A stretch of 64,000 nt of DNA from Pseudooceanicola marinus (lineage in GTDB: Bacteria; Pseudomonadota; Alphaproteobacteria; Rhodobacterales; Rhodobacteraceae): NCBI RefSeq assembly GCF_020177265.1, contig NZ_JAIVMC010000009.1, forward strand, positions 62,001 to 126,000, in the 5' to 3' direction. The position numbers and the translations under genes were made by a program. A model generated the notes under the pieces. The model was not told the origin of the DNA and made no database searches. It saw only the letters and a program-made list of their open reading frames with translations. Positions 7,613 through 16,617 of this stretch are shown here, piece after piece (within the stretch, counting starts at the first letter, position 1; each line of letters begins with the position of its first letter).

Positions 7613-8155
7613 ATGGCGACCGAAACGCACGACGCCGTGGAAGGCGCTGCCCACGCAGCCGAATCCGCAGGCATGCCGCAGCTCGATTTCTCGACCTGGG
7701 GCAACCAGATTTTCTGGCTGATCGTCACGCTCGTCGTGATCTACCTGATCCTCACCAAGATCGCGCTGCCGCGCGTCGGGGCGGTTCTGGCGGACCGGGC
7801 GGGAACGATCGCCAATGACATCGCCGCCGCGGAAGAGCTGAAGCAGAAGGCCAAGGAGGCGGAAGCCGCCTACGACAAGGCCCTCGCCGATGCCCGCGCC
7901 GAAGCCTCTCGTATCGTCGAGGCCACCAAGGCCGAGATCAACGAGGAGCTGAAGGCCGCTACCGCTAAGGCCGATGAAGAGATCGCCGCCAAGGCCGCCG
8001 AAAGCGCCAAGGCCATCGACGAGATCCGCGCCGGCGCTGCCGAGGCCGCGGAGACCGTCGCCAAGGATACCGCCGCCGAGCTGGTCGCCGCCTTGGGCTT
8101 CACGCCCAAGGACGACGAGATCGAGGGCGCCGTTTCCGAGCGTCTGAAAGGATGA
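7613..8155 (+). CDS. ATP synthase F0 subunit b'
   Basis: A 180-residue peripheral-stalk subunit. A polar Ala-rich N-terminus is followed by one membrane helix (about residues 33-50, [20 protein letters not shown]) and a long charged coiled coil of Ala/Glu/Lys. Photosynthetic and alphaproteobacterial F0 carry two different b subunits; this one precedes the canonical b gene and overlaps it by ATGA (8152-8155). It dimerises with AtpF to hold F1 still. Often named atpF2 or atpG. Confidence 0.94.
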   Translation: MATETHDAVEGAAHAAESAGMPQLDFSTWGNQIFWLIVTLVVIYLILTKIALPRVGAVLADRAGTIANDIAAAEELKQKAKEAEAAYDKALADARAEASRIVEATKAEINEELKAATAKADEEIAAKAAESAKAIDEIRAGAAEAAETVAKDTAAELVAALGFTPKDDEIEGAVSERLKG

Positions 8156-8721
8156 GCCCGATGAAGAAACTCGCCCTTCCCGCCGCTCTGAGTTTTGCGG
8201 CCACCCCGGCCTTCGCGGCCACCGGCCCGTTCTTCTCGCTCGGCAACACCGATTTCATCGTGTTGATCGCCTTCATCGTCTTCGTTGCGGTGCTGGTCTA
8301 CTTCAAGGTTCCCGGCCTGATCGTCGGTCTGCTGGACAAGCGGGCCGATGGCATCAAGTCGGAGCTGGAAGAGGCCAAGGCCCTGCGCGAAGACGCCCAG
8401 GCGCTGCTGGCTTCCTACGAGCGCAAGCAGAAGGAAGTGCAGGCCCAGGCGGATCGCATCGTCGAAAGCGCCAAGTCCGAAGCCGCCGCCGCCGCCGAAC
8501 AGGCGAAGGTGGACCTGCAGGCCTCGATCACCCGCCGCTTGGCCGCCGCCGAAGAGCAGATCGCCTCGGCAGAGGCCTCGGCCGTGAAGGATGTCCGCGA
8601 CACGGCGATCGCCGCAGCGGTTTCCGCCGCGCGGGAGGTCATCGCCAAGCAGATGACCGACGCCAAGGCCGCCGAGCTGACCGAAAAGTCCATCGAAGAG
8701 GCCAAGGCGCGCCTCAACTGA
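8152..8721 (+). CDS. atpF: ATP synthase F0 subunit b
   Basis: A 189-residue stalk subunit. The first 22 residues resemble a cleavable signal peptide ([19 protein letters not shown] then ATG), a feature I associate with Rhodobacteraceae AtpF. A membrane helix follows ([17 protein letters not shown]), the FKVPGLI turn, and then a long coiled coil. Translation is coupled to b' by an ATGA overlap. It is the last gene of the F0 operon, ahead of a strong terminator. Confidence 0.96.
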   Translation: MSPMKKLALPAALSFAATPAFAATGPFFSLGNTDFIVLIAFIVFVAVLVYFKVPGLIVGLLDKRADGIKSELEEAKALREDAQALLASYERKQKEVQAQADRIVESAKSEAAAAAEQAKVDLQASITRRLAAAEEQIASAEASAVKDVRDTAIAAAVSAAREVIAKQMTDAKAAELTEKSIEEAKARLN

Positions 8722-8750
8722 GCCGCCTCTCTTCGCTGACAGTTTGCAGA

Positions 8751-8776
8751 CCCCCGGCAACGTGCCGGGGGTTTTG
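8751..8776 (+). terminator. rho-independent terminator of the atp operon
   Basis: CCCCCGGCA (8751-8759) pairs with TGCCGGGGG (8763-8771) around a three-base loop, followed by TTTTGCTTT. It is 30 bases after the atpF stop. Confidence 0.9.
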
Positions 8777-8840
8777 CTTTGTACAGCAATCGGTTGCGCA
8801 AAGGCCGGCCACCTCGCGGTGACACCGTCCTCATACACTG

Positions 8841-8896
8841 GCTGGAAATACTCCGGGGGAGGCGCGCGCCCGGCGCGCGGCGGGGGCAGAGCCCCC
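8841..8896 (+). repeat. intergenic AAATACTCC double-hairpin repeat, copy A
   Basis: AAATACTCC (8846-8854), then GGGGG, a first stem GCGCGC (8862-8867) with GCGCGC (8873-8878), and a second stem GGGGGC-AGA-GCCCCC (8882-8896). Same layout as the copies near 15.3, 26.6 and 57.2 kb. It lies between the atp terminator and the end of the GntR gene. Confidence 0.75.
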
Positions 8897-8920
8897 TTGG
8901 CGGCCCGGCCCACAGACCGG

Positions 8921-9691
8921 TCAGCTGCGGGAGGTTTCCCGGTCCAGCCGCATCTGCGCGATCTCCTCGCGCCGGGCGGCATCCAGTCGCGCCTGGTAGG
9001 CGGCCCGGACGAAATCCAGGTGCGCCTCGACAGCGGCGCGGGCCGCGGCCGGATCCCGCGCCTGGATCGCGTCGTTGATCGCCCGGTGCTGGTCAAGCAG
9101 CCGCTCCGCCGCCGCCATGCCGTCGAACATGATGTCCCGGTTGTAGAAGACGCCCGAGCGCAGCAGGTCCAGCATCGACCGCATCATGTGCAGCAGAACG
9201 ATGTTGTGCGAGGCCTCCAGGATCGCCATGTGAAAGGCCGCATCCAGCCGTGCCTCCTCTGCGGCGTCCACCTTGCCATGCGCCGCCTCCATCTTGGCAA
9301 AGGTCGCCTCGACCAGGGCCAGTTCGGCGGGCAGACCCGCGCGGGCGGCGCGTTCGGCGGCCTGGCCTTCGAGGTCACGGCGGAAGGAGATGTAGTCCAG
9401 CACGGCTTCGCCATGGCGCTGGAACAGAGCCACGAGAGCGGGGGAGAAGGCCGCGCCGAGGACGTCGGCCACGTAGACGCCGGAGCCGGCGCGGGCTTCC
9501 AGCAGACCGCGCGCTTGCAGGTCTGCCAGCGCCTCGCGCAGCGAGGGGCGCGACACCTCCAGCCGTTCGGCCAGCTCGCGCTCCGCCGGCAGGCGTTCGC
9601 CCGGGCGCAGGATGCCGCGCAGGATCAGCAGTTCGATCTGCCGGGTCACCGCGTCGGCGCGTTTCTCGGGCGGGATGGGCTGGAAGGGCAT
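8921..9691 (-). CDS. GntR family regulator, FadR/PdhR (FCD) subfamily
   Basis: A 256-residue regulator. The N-terminal winged helix (about 10-75: RGILRPGERLPAERELAERLEVSRPSLREAL) is followed by an all-helical FCD effector domain with the metal/ligand residues D and H of the FHMAILEASHN type. PdhR, LldR and GlcC belong to this group and sense small carboxylates. A perfect palindrome of the FadR-family type (9711-9729) lies 20 bases upstream of its ATG, so autorepression is likely. No obvious metabolic target is next to it. Confidence 0.92.
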   Translation of the reverse strand: MPFQPIPPEKRADAVTRQIELLILRGILRPGERLPAERELAERLEVSRPSLREALADLQARGLLEARAGSGVYVADVLGAAFSPALVALFQRHGEAVLDYISFRRDLEGQAAERAARAGLPAELALVEATFAKMEAAHGKVDAAEEARLDAAFHMAILEASHNIVLLHMMRSMLDLLRSGVFYNRDIMFDGMAAAERLLDQHRAINDAIQARDPAAARAAVEAHLDFVRAAYQARLDAARREEIAQMRLDRETSRS

Positions 9692-9710
9692 GGGGCGGCC
9701 TCGCTTGGAT

Positions 9711-9729
9711 TGGTCAGAAATTATGACCA
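9711..9729. promoter_or_regulatory. FadR-family palindromic operator of the GntR gene
   Basis: TGGTCA (9711-9716) and TGACCA (9724-9729) separated by seven bases form a 19-bp perfect dyad. FadR-type GntR regulators bind TGGT...ACCA sites. The distance to the start codon (20 bases) fits repression of its own gene. Confidence 0.65.
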
Positions 9730-9769
9730 GCGGCGCGGCCGCGCAACCCTCACGCGGTGTTCGCGGACC

Positions 9770-9785
9770 TTAAGTAGGCGTTAAC
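9770..9785. promoter_or_regulatory. CtrA-type box TTAA-N7-TTAAC
   Basis: TTAA (9770-9773), seven bases, TTAAC (9781-9785) is an exact match to the full CtrA recognition sequence of alphaproteobacteria. It lies 25 bases before the lipoprotein start codon. CtrA control of the lipoprotein is inferred. Confidence 0.6.
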
Positions 9786-9809
9786 CAGGGCCGAGGGAGG
9801 CTGCGCCCC

Positions 9810-10229
9810 ATGCGTGTGGTTCTGCTGTCCCTTTCCTGTCTGCTGCTGCTGTCGGGCTGCGGCATGCCCGATCCGCATTTTCGCCACAGCCCAAGGGTGC
9901 GCGTGCTGATCGGCCCGGATACCTTCGACGTGCGCCGGCGCGGGCGCCTGGCTGAGGCCGTGCGCCGCAACCCGCGCTATGCGCCCCGCCTCGGACCGGT
10001 CGGGCCCCGCGCGGCGCAGGCCATGGCGCTGGTCACCGGCTGTCGCGTGACCGAGATCCGCGGCGACGCGGTGATCATCCTCGGGATCCTCGACTGCGGC
10101 GGGGAGGCGGGCCAGGCAGCCGCCGTCGACCGCAACAAGCTGCCGCCCGAAGACTGCGAGATCGTGGAAAGCTGGCGCCAGTTGGGGGGGCAGGAGCTTG
10201 CCCTGGTGCTCGACTGTACGCGGATCTAG
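9810..10229 (+). CDS. putative lipoprotein, unknown function
   Basis: A 139-residue protein with a lipoprotein signal peptide: MRVVLLSLSCLLLLSGCGM, with the lipobox LLSGC putting the acylated cysteine at residue 17. The mature part has two further cysteine pairs (GCRV, LDCGG, EDCEI, VLDCTRI), so disulfides are plausible in the periplasm. GAGGGAGG precedes the ATG. A CtrA-type box sits just upstream. The stop overlaps the convergent GNAT gene in CTAG. I do not recognise the family. Confidence 0.82.
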   Translation: MRVVLLSLSCLLLLSGCGMPDPHFRHSPRVRVLIGPDTFDVRRRGRLAEAVRRNPRYAPRLGPVGPRAAQAMALVTGCRVTEIRGDAVIILGILDCGGEAGQAAAVDRNKLPPEDCEIVESWRQLGGQELALVLDCTRI

Positions 10230-10690
10230 AGGCGCCGGGCGAAAGTCACGCTGGTCGGGCGGTCAAAGCCCGGGTGGGCGGTGCGACCAACCTCGACGAA
10301 GCCCAGCCGGGTGAAGGTCGCGTGGTTCTCTACCAGCTCCACCCGGGTCTGCAGGCGGATCTCACGCAACCCATGGGCCAGCGCCCGGGTTTCCGCCTGG
10401 CCGATCATCTGCCGGGCCAGCCCTTCACCGCGCCGCGCGGGCGCCACGGCCAGCTTGCCGAGGTAGAGATGATCGCCCCGTGGCGTCACCAGCATGCAGG
10501 CGGCGGGGGCGCTGTCGGGCGGCAGGATCCACAGTTCGGCCCGGGTGGCCTCCGCCGTCAGCTCTGCCACCCCCATGCGGGTCAGCGACGACGGCGGGTC
10601 GATCCGCCCGTCCATGGTGGCAAAGCTGTCGCGCAACAGCGCCAGCACCGGCGCCAGGTTGTCCGAGGGGCTGAGGCGCAGCGGGGTCAT
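10226..10690 (-). CDS. GNAT family N-acetyltransferase
   Basis: A 154-residue single-domain GNAT protein. LGKLAVAPARRGEGLARQMIGQAE is the beta4-loop-alpha3 acetyl-CoA site with the R-R-x-G-x-G/A signature, and ENHATFTRLGFVEVG is the usual C-terminal motif. It lies three bases after the upstream GNAT gene, forming a two-gene operon. Its stop shares CTAG with the convergent lipoprotein. Substrate unknown. Confidence 0.87.
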   Translation of the reverse strand: MTPLRLSPSDNLAPVLALLRDSFATMDGRIDPPSSLTRMGVAELTAEATRAELWILPPDSAPAACMLVTPRGDHLYLGKLAVAPARRGEGLARQMIGQAETRALAHGLREIRLQTRVELVENHATFTRLGFVEVGRTAHPGFDRPTSVTFARRL

Positions 10691-10693
10691 GGT

Positions 10694-11164
10694 TCAGGCC
10701 ACGACCGGGACAAGGGTCTTGGTCATGAAGACCGAGACGCCGTTGTCCTCATAGTCGCCGAAGACCCCGCAGCGGGTGAAGCCATTGGCCTCGTAGAGGC
10801 GACAGGCGGCGGCCAGGGCGTCGCCGGTCTCCAACTTCAGTTCGGTCAGCCCCTCCGCCAGCGCCGTCTCCTCGATCCGGCGCAGAAGGGCCGTGCCCAC
10901 GCCCCGCCCCCGGGCCGCCTCGGTGACGTAGAAGCTTTTGACCTCCCCATAGCCTTCCTTGATCTGAAGGGCCGCGCAGCCCAGCGTTTCCGCGCCGTCG
11001 GCGGCGGTGAAAAAGCGCACCGATGGATCGCAAAGCGCCTCATGGCTGAGGAAGTTGTTTTCCTCCGGCGTGTAGAGCTGCTGCATCAGCGCCTGGGAGG
11101 CGTCGAGCAGGGCCGAGGCCTCGGGCGCCAGGGGCGAGGCGGGGGCGATATGAAGGGTCGTCAT
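10694..11164 (-). CDS. GNAT family N-acetyltransferase
   Basis: A 156-residue GNAT acetyltransferase. VKSFYVTEAARGRGVGTALLRRIEETA is the acetyl-CoA binding motif, and LYEANGFTRCGVFGDYEDN the C-terminal motif. Start ATG 11164 has GGAG ten bases upstream; a longer open frame upstream has no such site and an unnatural composition. First gene of a pair with the GNAT at 10226-10690. Substrate unknown. Confidence 0.87.
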   Translation of the reverse strand: MTTLHIAPASPLAPEASALLDASQALMQQLYTPEENNFLSHEALCDPSVRFFTAADGAETLGCAALQIKEGYGEVKSFYVTEAARGRGVGTALLRRIEETALAEGLTELKLETGDALAAACRLYEANGFTRCGVFGDYEDNGVSVFMTKTLVPVVA

Positions 11165-11622
11165 CTGGTCACTCCGTCGAAACTTGCGCCGCCGCGGCGT
11201 GGGGTGGACATGGTCGTGGGCGCCATGCCCCGTCCGAACGTCAGCACGCGCCCTCCGGTTGCCTGCCGAAGCCCGTCCGGGCAAAAGGCCGAAGGCCCGG
11301 GGGAACGGGCCGGTCGCCTGCGCCCTCTGTGGCGGGCGGCAGGGGCATTCTGGCGTCGCCGGAGCCGAGGTCAAGCGTCACCCGCGCGGCCCGGGCCGTC
11401 GCCGGGCCGCGCTGCGGGGGGCAGACGGCGCTGATTGGGCGGATTTGCGCAATATCTTGTGGAAAACCGCCCATCCCCTCCCAGATGCTGCGGCCCTCCC
11501 GTTGACTCGTGTGCCGTGGCTCCGCACCATTCCCTTTCAGGTCGGAATCACCCCGGTATGGCCCGGCAGGGTCCGACAGCCACCAGAGCAGACACCCCAG
11601 GCCCAAGCGCGGGAGCGCCGCA
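11165..11622. other. intergenic region upstream of smc with candidate promoter
   Basis: No gene is supported in these 458 bases. TTGACT (11502-11507), 17 bases, CACCAT (11525-11530) is a possible smc promoter with a poor -10. GGGCGG near 11437 and CCGCCC near 11468 could pair around an AT-richer loop. Otherwise GC-rich sequence without a recognisable signal. Confidence 0.4.
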
Positions 11623-14600
11623 TTGCATTTCTCCAGACTGAGACTGACCGGCTTCAAGAGCTTCGTGGACCCGACGGACCTGATCATCAATCAGGGCCTG
11701 ACCGGCGTCGTGGGGCCCAATGGCTGCGGCAAGTCGAACCTGCTGGAGGCGCTTCGCTGGGTCATGGGCGAGAACCGCCCGACCGCCATGCGCGGCGGGG
11801 GGATGGAAGACGTGATCTTCGCCGGGGCCGCCACGCGCCCGGCGCGGAACTACGCCGAGGTCAGCCTGCATATCGACAACTCCGACCGTCTGGCGCCCGC
11901 GGGCTTCAACGAGGAGGATCAGATCGAGATCATCCGCCGGATCACCCGCGACGTGGGGTCGGCCTACAAGGCGAATTCCAAGGATGTGCGGGCGCGGGAC
12001 GTGCAGATGCTGTTTGCCGATGCCTCGACGGGCGCGCATTCGCCCGCGCTGGTTCGGCAGGGGCAGATTTCCGAGCTGATCAACGCCAAGCCCAAGGCGC
12101 GGCGGCGGATCCTGGAAGAGGCGGCGGGCATCTCCGGCCTCTACCAGCGCCGGCATGAGGCCGAGCTGAAGCTGAAGGGCGCCGAACAGAATCTGACCCG
12201 CGTCGATGACGTGATCGAACAGCTGGCCACGCAGCTTGGCTCGCTCGAACGCCAGGCCCGCCAGGCGGCCCGCTATCGCGCCATCGGCGCGGAACTGCGC
12301 CAGGCCGAAGGCATGCTGCTCTACCGCCGCTGGCTGGAGGCCGAGGAGGCGCGCAACGCCGCGCTGGCGGAGCTGCGCGAACGCTCCACCGGGGCGTCGC
12401 AGGCGGAACGCATCGCGCGCGACCTGGCGGCGAAGCGGCAGGAGCTGGAAGACGCGCTGCCCCCCAAACGCGAGGAAGAGGCGATCGCGGCGGCGGTGCT
12501 GCAACGGCTGACCGTGCAGCGCGACAGCCTGGGGGCCGAGAAGGAACGCGCGATGCAGGCGATCCTGACCCTGCAGAACCGGATCGAACAGCTGTCCCGG
12601 GACCGCGAGCGCGAGGCTGGGCTGAACAAGGACGCCGGCGAGACGATCGAGCGGCTGGACTGGGAGGCGCGCGAGATCGCCCGCGCGCATGAGGGCCATG
12701 AGGAGCGCCTGGCAGAGGCCGCGGAACTGGCGACCGAGGCCGCCAGCGTGCTGTCCGACCGCGAGGCGGACCTGTCGACCCTGACCGAGGACGTGGCCCG
12801 CCTGGCCGCGCGTCACCAGTCCGCGCAGCGCATGCTAGCCGACAGCCGCAAGGGCGCCGAGCGTAGCGAAACCGAGGCGGCTCGCGCCCGCGAGGCCGTG
12901 GCCGAGGCGCGCGGCAAGACCGAGGCAGCCGAAGAGGCCTTCGAGGCCGCCGAGGAGCGCGAGGAGATGGCCCGCGCCCAGGTCGAGACCGCCGAGGAGA
13001 CCCTGGCCGAGGCCGAGGCCGCCCGCGCCGAGGCGCAGTCAGGCGAGTCCGACGCCCGCGCGGCCCTGTCCTCGGCCGAGGGCGAGGCCAAGGCCCTTCA
13101 GGCCGAGGTCGGCGCCTTGGCGCGGCTGGTCGAACGCGAGTCCGGTGAAGGCAAGCAGTTGCTGGACGCCGTGCGCGTCGATCCGGGCTATGAGAAGGCG
13201 CTCGGCGCGGCCCTGGCCGATGACCTGCGGGCGCCGGTGGTGGGCGCGGGGGACCTGTCGGGCTGGGTCGAGCTGCCGGGGTATGACGCGCCACAGCCGC
13301 TGCCCGAAGGCGCCGCGCCGCTGGCCGCCCACGCGCTGATGCCCGGCGTTCTGGATCGGCGCATGGCGCAGATCGGCGTGGTAGACGCCGGGCAGGGCGC
13401 CGCCCTGCAGGCTCAGCTGAAACCAGGCCAGCGCCTGGTCAGCCCCGAAGGCGACCTGTGGCGGTGGGACGGCTACCGGGCGGGCGCCGAGGATGCGCCC
13501 TCGGCCGCCGCCCTGCGCCTCGAACAGATGAACCGCCTGGAAGAGCTGCGCGGTGACCTGGCCGAGGCCGAAGAGCGCGCCGAGGCCGCGCGGGAGGCCC
13601 ACGCCGACCTGGCCGAGCAGCTGTCGCAGCTGACGGCCGCCGACAAGGCCGCGCGCCAAGCCCGCGCCGAGGCCGACCGCCAGCTGGCCGAGGCCAGCCG
13701 GGCCCTGTCGCGCGCCGAAAGCGACCGCAGCCTGGCTGCCAGCCGGGTGGAAAACCTGCGCATGGCCGTAACCCGCCACGAGGAAGAGGCGCTGGAGGCC
13801 CGCGCCCAGGTGAAGGAAGCCGAGGCGGCGGTGGCCGACCTCGACGATATCGACGAGGCCCGCGCCGGGATCGAGCAGATCCGCATGGCGGTGGAGGCGG
13901 CACGCATGGCGATGATGTCGCGCCGCGCCGCCCATGACGAGATCCGCCGCGAGGGCGAGGCGCGCACGAAACGCCGGCAGGAGGTGCAGAAGGAGGTCTC
14001 GGGCTGGCGTCACCGCCTGGAAAGCGCCGACCGCCGCATCGCCGAACTGGATGAGCGCCGCGCCGAGGCCGAGGAGCAGCTGGAAGAGGCGCGCGCCGAA
14101 CCCGAGGAACTGGAAGCGCAGCGCGAGGAGCTGACCGAGGCCATCGAGGAGGCAGAGGCTCGCCGGGCCACCGCCGCCGATGTCCTGGCCGAGGCCGAAA
14201 GCGCCCTGCGCGAGGCCGTGGCCGGCGAACGTGACGCCGAACGCACCGCGTCGGAGGCGCGCGAGGCCCGCGCCCGCGCCGAGGGCCACGCCGAAAGCGC
14301 CGCCCAGGCGGTGACCCAGGCGGCCGAACGTATCGCCGAGGCGATGGAGGTGACGCCGAAGCAGCTCCTGGAAAGCCTCGACATGGCCGTCGAGGACATG
14401 CCGCCCTCCGACCGGATCGAGGCGGATGTGAACCGCCTGAAGCGCCAGCGCGACGGGCTGGGTGCGGTAAACCTGCGTGCCGAGGAGGACGCCAAGGAGG
14501 TGCGCGAGGAACACGACACGCTGGTGGGCGAGAAGGCCGACCTCGAAGAGGCCATCCGCCAGCTCAGGAACGGCATCGCGGGCCTGAACCGCGAGGGGCG

Positions 14601-15078
14601 CGAACGCCTGCTGACCGCCTTTGAGCAGGTGAACGCCAACTTCTCCAACCTCTTCCGTCACCTGTTCAACGGCGGCGAAGCCAACCTGGAACTGGTGGAA
14701 AGCGACGACCCGCTGGATGCCGGGCTGGAGATCATGTGCCAGCCGCCGGGCAAGAAGCTGTCGACCCTGTCGCTGTTGTCCGGGGGCGAACAGACCCTGA
14801 CTGCCATGGCGCTGATCTTCGCCGTCTTCATCGCCAACCCGGCACCGATCTGCGTGCTGGATGAGGTCGACGCACCGCTGGACGATGCCAACGTCACCCG
14901 CTTCTGCGACCTGCTGGACGAGATGTGCCGCCGGACCGAGACGCGCTTCCTGATCATCACCCACCACGCGGTGACCATGGCGCGCATGGATCGCCTGTTT
15001 GGTGTAACCATGCAAGAACAGGGCGTCAGCCAGCTGGTGTCGGTGGACCTGAAGAAAGCCGAACAACTGGTCGCCTGA
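11623..15078 (+). CDS. smc: chromosome segregation protein SMC
   Basis: The condensin ATPase that compacts and resolves chromosomes as a dimer with ScpA/ScpB. The Walker A GPNGCGKSN is at residues 31-39, two long coiled coils flank a short hinge (about 505-640), and the C-terminal head carries LSLLSGGEQTLTAMAL (ABC signature) and PICVLDEVDAPLDDANV (Walker B). The start is a TTG at 11623, preceded by GGGAG at normal spacing. It gives HFSRLRLTGFKSF, the family's N-terminus, and 1151 residues, a normal length. Longer in-frame starts would add an unrelated extension. Confidence 0.97.
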   Translation: MHFSRLRLTGFKSFVDPTDLIINQGLTGVVGPNGCGKSNLLEALRWVMGENRPTAMRGGGMEDVIFAGAATRPARNYAEVSLHIDNSDRLAPAGFNEEDQIEIIRRITRDVGSAYKANSKDVRARDVQMLFADASTGAHSPALVRQGQISELINAKPKARRRILEEAAGISGLYQRRHEAELKLKGAEQNLTRVDDVIEQLATQLGSLERQARQAARYRAIGAELRQAEGMLLYRRWLEAEEARNAALAELRERSTGASQAERIARDLAAKRQELEDALPPKREEEAIAAAVLQRLTVQRDSLGAEKERAMQAILTLQNRIEQLSRDREREAGLNKDAGETIERLDWEAREIARAHEGHEERLAEAAELATEAASVLSDREADLSTLTEDVARLAARHQSAQRMLADSRKGAERSETEAARAREAVAEARGKTEAAEEAFEAAEEREEMARAQVETAEETLAEAEAARAEAQSGESDARAALSSAEGEAKALQAEVGALARLVERESGEGKQLLDAVRVDPGYEKALGAALADDLRAPVVGAGDLSGWVELPGYDAPQPLPEGAAPLAAHALMPGVLDRRMAQIGVVDAGQGAALQAQLKPGQRLVSPEGDLWRWDGYRAGAEDAPSAAALRLEQMNRLEELRGDLAEAEERAEAAREAHADLAEQLSQLTAADKAARQARAEADRQLAEASRALSRAESDRSLAASRVENLRMAVTRHEEEALEARAQVKEAEAAVADLDDIDEARAGIEQIRMAVEAARMAMMSRRAAHDEIRREGEARTKRRQEVQKEVSGWRHRLESADRRIAELDERRAEAEEQLEEARAEPEELEAQREELTEAIEEAEARRATAADVLAEAESALREAVAGERDAERTASEAREARARAEGHAESAAQAVTQAAERIAEAMEVTPKQLLESLDMAVEDMPPSDRIEADVNRLKRQRDGLGAVNLRAEEDAKEVREEHDTLVGEKADLEEAIRQLRNGIAGLNREGRERLLTAFEQVNANFSNLFRHLFNGGEANLELVESDDPLDAGLEIMCQPPGKKLSTLSLLSGGEQTLTAMALIFAVFIANPAPICVLDEVDAPLDDANVTRFCDLLDEMCRRTETRFLIITHHAVTMARMDRLFGVTMQEQGVSQLVSVDLKKAEQLVA

Positions 15079-15101
15079 TCTCTGGAGTTGGGGGATCCCC
15101 T

Positions 15102-15130
15102 GTCGGGCGATGCCTCCGGCGGGAGTATTT
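15102..15130 (-). repeat. AAATACTCC repeat family, partial copy B1
   Basis: A 29-base stretch ending in GGAGTATTT (15122-15130), nearly identical to 57134-57162. It faces copy B2 (15258-15304) in inverted orientation; the flanks TGAAGAAG and CTTCTTCA also match. Confidence 0.65.
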
Positions 15131-15257
15131 GCAACAAGGTGAAGAAGCGGGACAGCGCCCTGCCGGGTGCCGGACGTCAGCCTGCCTGCAGGCGCGACCG
15201 TCCGTTTGCAGGGGCCGGCTGCCACGGGGGCGCCGTCCTTCTTCTTCACTTCGTCAG

Positions 15258-15304
15258 AAATACTCCGGGGGAGTCTCCGGTACGGAGACGGGGGCAGAGC
15301 CCCC
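15258..15304 (+). repeat. AAATACTCC double-hairpin repeat, copy B2
   Basis: AAATACTCC (15258-15266), stem GTCTCCG (15273-15279) with CGGAGAC (15283-15289), then GGGGGC-AGA-GCCCCC (15290-15304). Lies between the ends of smc and the transglycosylase gene. Confidence 0.75.
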
Positions 15305-15344
15305 TTCCCCTTTCAGATGCCGCCAAGGCGAGGCGCCGGGCCCC

Positions 15345-16529
15345 TTACAGCCGGTTCAGCAGATCCGCCGTCGGCCAGCCGTCCACCGGCAGGCCCATCT
15401 CCGCCTGTACGGCCCGCACGGCGGCACGGGTGCCGGCGCCCAGAATCCCGTCGATCTCGCCCACGTCATGGCCTCGCGCGGCCAGCTTCTCCTGCAGGCG
15501 GACCATTTGCGGCCCTTCCAGCCCCGGCGCCGGGTTGCCCGCGTCGAAGACCGGCGCGCCTTCCAGCCGGGTGGCGAAATAGGCCGCCGTCAGGACGTAG
15601 GTGAAGCTCTGGTTCCACTCGAAGAGAACCGAGAAGTTCGGATAGGCGAGGAAGGCGGGCCCGTCCTTGCCCTGCGGCAGGATCAGCGAGGCGGGCAGGT
15701 CGGCCTGCCAGCGGCCCCCGCGCGGCGCCACGCCCATGGCCTGCCAGTCCGACGGAGCCAGCGTCGTGTCGAGCCCCGCACGGCTCCAGTCCATCCGGTC
15801 GGGCACCGTCACCTCCTGCAGCCAGGGCTGGTTCGGCGCCCAGCCGAGCGACCGCAGCATCTGCGCGCCCGACATCAGGGCATCGGGGGCGGAGGTCTTC
15901 AGCCGGACATGGCCGTCGCCGTCGCCATCGACGCCGTTCTCGATAATGTCGCGGGGCAGCATCTGCACCTGGCCGATCTCGCCGGCCCAGGCGCCTGTCG
16001 TGGTGGCCGGGTCGAAGTCGCCGTGCGCGTAGAGCTCCAGCGCGGCAAAGACCTGGGGCCGGAACAGCTCGGGCCGGCGGCAATCATGGGCCAGGGTGAC
16101 CAGCGCGTTGGCGGTGTTGAAATCCCCCTGGAAGCCGCCGAAGTCGGTCTCGAAGGCCCAGAAGGCCAGCAGGATGCCGCGCGGCACGCCCATCTCGCGC
16201 TCAATCCGGTCGAAGACGCTGGCCCATTGCGCCTCCTTCGCCTGGCCGGTCTGGATCCGGTTCTGCGAGATCAGGCGGCGGGCGAAGCTGGTGAAGTCGA
16301 GCTGGAACACCCCCTGACGGCGGTCGGCGGCGATGACGTTGGGGTCGTGCCGGACGGGGGCGAAGAACCGTTGCACCAGTGCCGGGTCATGGCCGCGGGC
16401 CACGGCCTCCTCGCGCAACCCGTCGACGAAGCCGGCGAAACTGCCGCCGCAGCTTTGCGCCAGGGCGGGCAGGGGGGCGGTGGCAACGGCCAGGGCGAGG
16501 GCCAGGGCGCGGGGGGCGGCGCGGAACAT
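15345..16529 (-). CDS. lytic murein transglycosylase (MltB type) with peptidoglycan-binding domain
   Basis: A 394-residue exported enzyme that cleaves the glycan strand to 1,6-anhydromuropeptides. Signal peptide residues 1-24 (cut after ALA). The SLT_2/MltB domain spans about 28-320 with catalytic Glu E127 in AFWAFETDFGGFQG. The C-terminal PG_binding_1 domain is at about 330-394 (LQEKLAARGHDVGEIDGILGAGT). Start ATG 16529 has AAAGGA upstream; the longer open frame overlaps cobD antisense to nothing meaningful. It follows cobD on the same strand with an 88-base gap. Confidence 0.95.
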   Translation of the reverse strand: MFRAAPRALALALAVATAPLPALAQSCGGSFAGFVDGLREEAVARGHDPALVQRFFAPVRHDPNVIAADRRQGVFQLDFTSFARRLISQNRIQTGQAKEAQWASVFDRIEREMGVPRGILLAFWAFETDFGGFQGDFNTANALVTLAHDCRRPELFRPQVFAALELYAHGDFDPATTTGAWAGEIGQVQMLPRDIIENGVDGDGDGHVRLKTSAPDALMSGAQMLRSLGWAPNQPWLQEVTVPDRMDWSRAGLDTTLAPSDWQAMGVAPRGGRWQADLPASLILPQGKDGPAFLAYPNFSVLFEWNQSFTYVLTAAYFATRLEGAPVFDAGNPAPGLEGPQMVRLQEKLAARGHDVGEIDGILGAGTRAAVRAVQAEMGLPVDGWPTADLLNRL

Positions 16530-16617
16530 GGGCGGTCCTTTCGTGATCGGTGTCCGGGAAGGTAGCAGGGCAGCGCCCCCGGGCAATGGGCAGAAGGACC
16601 TATGTCGCCGCGTCGCG

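Noticed and set aside
13039-15249. Very long open frame on the minus strand, antisense to the smc coiled coil
   Set aside because: It mirrors the codon positions of smc, has His/Leu/Gly-rich shadow composition and no ribosome site. High GC alone keeps it open.
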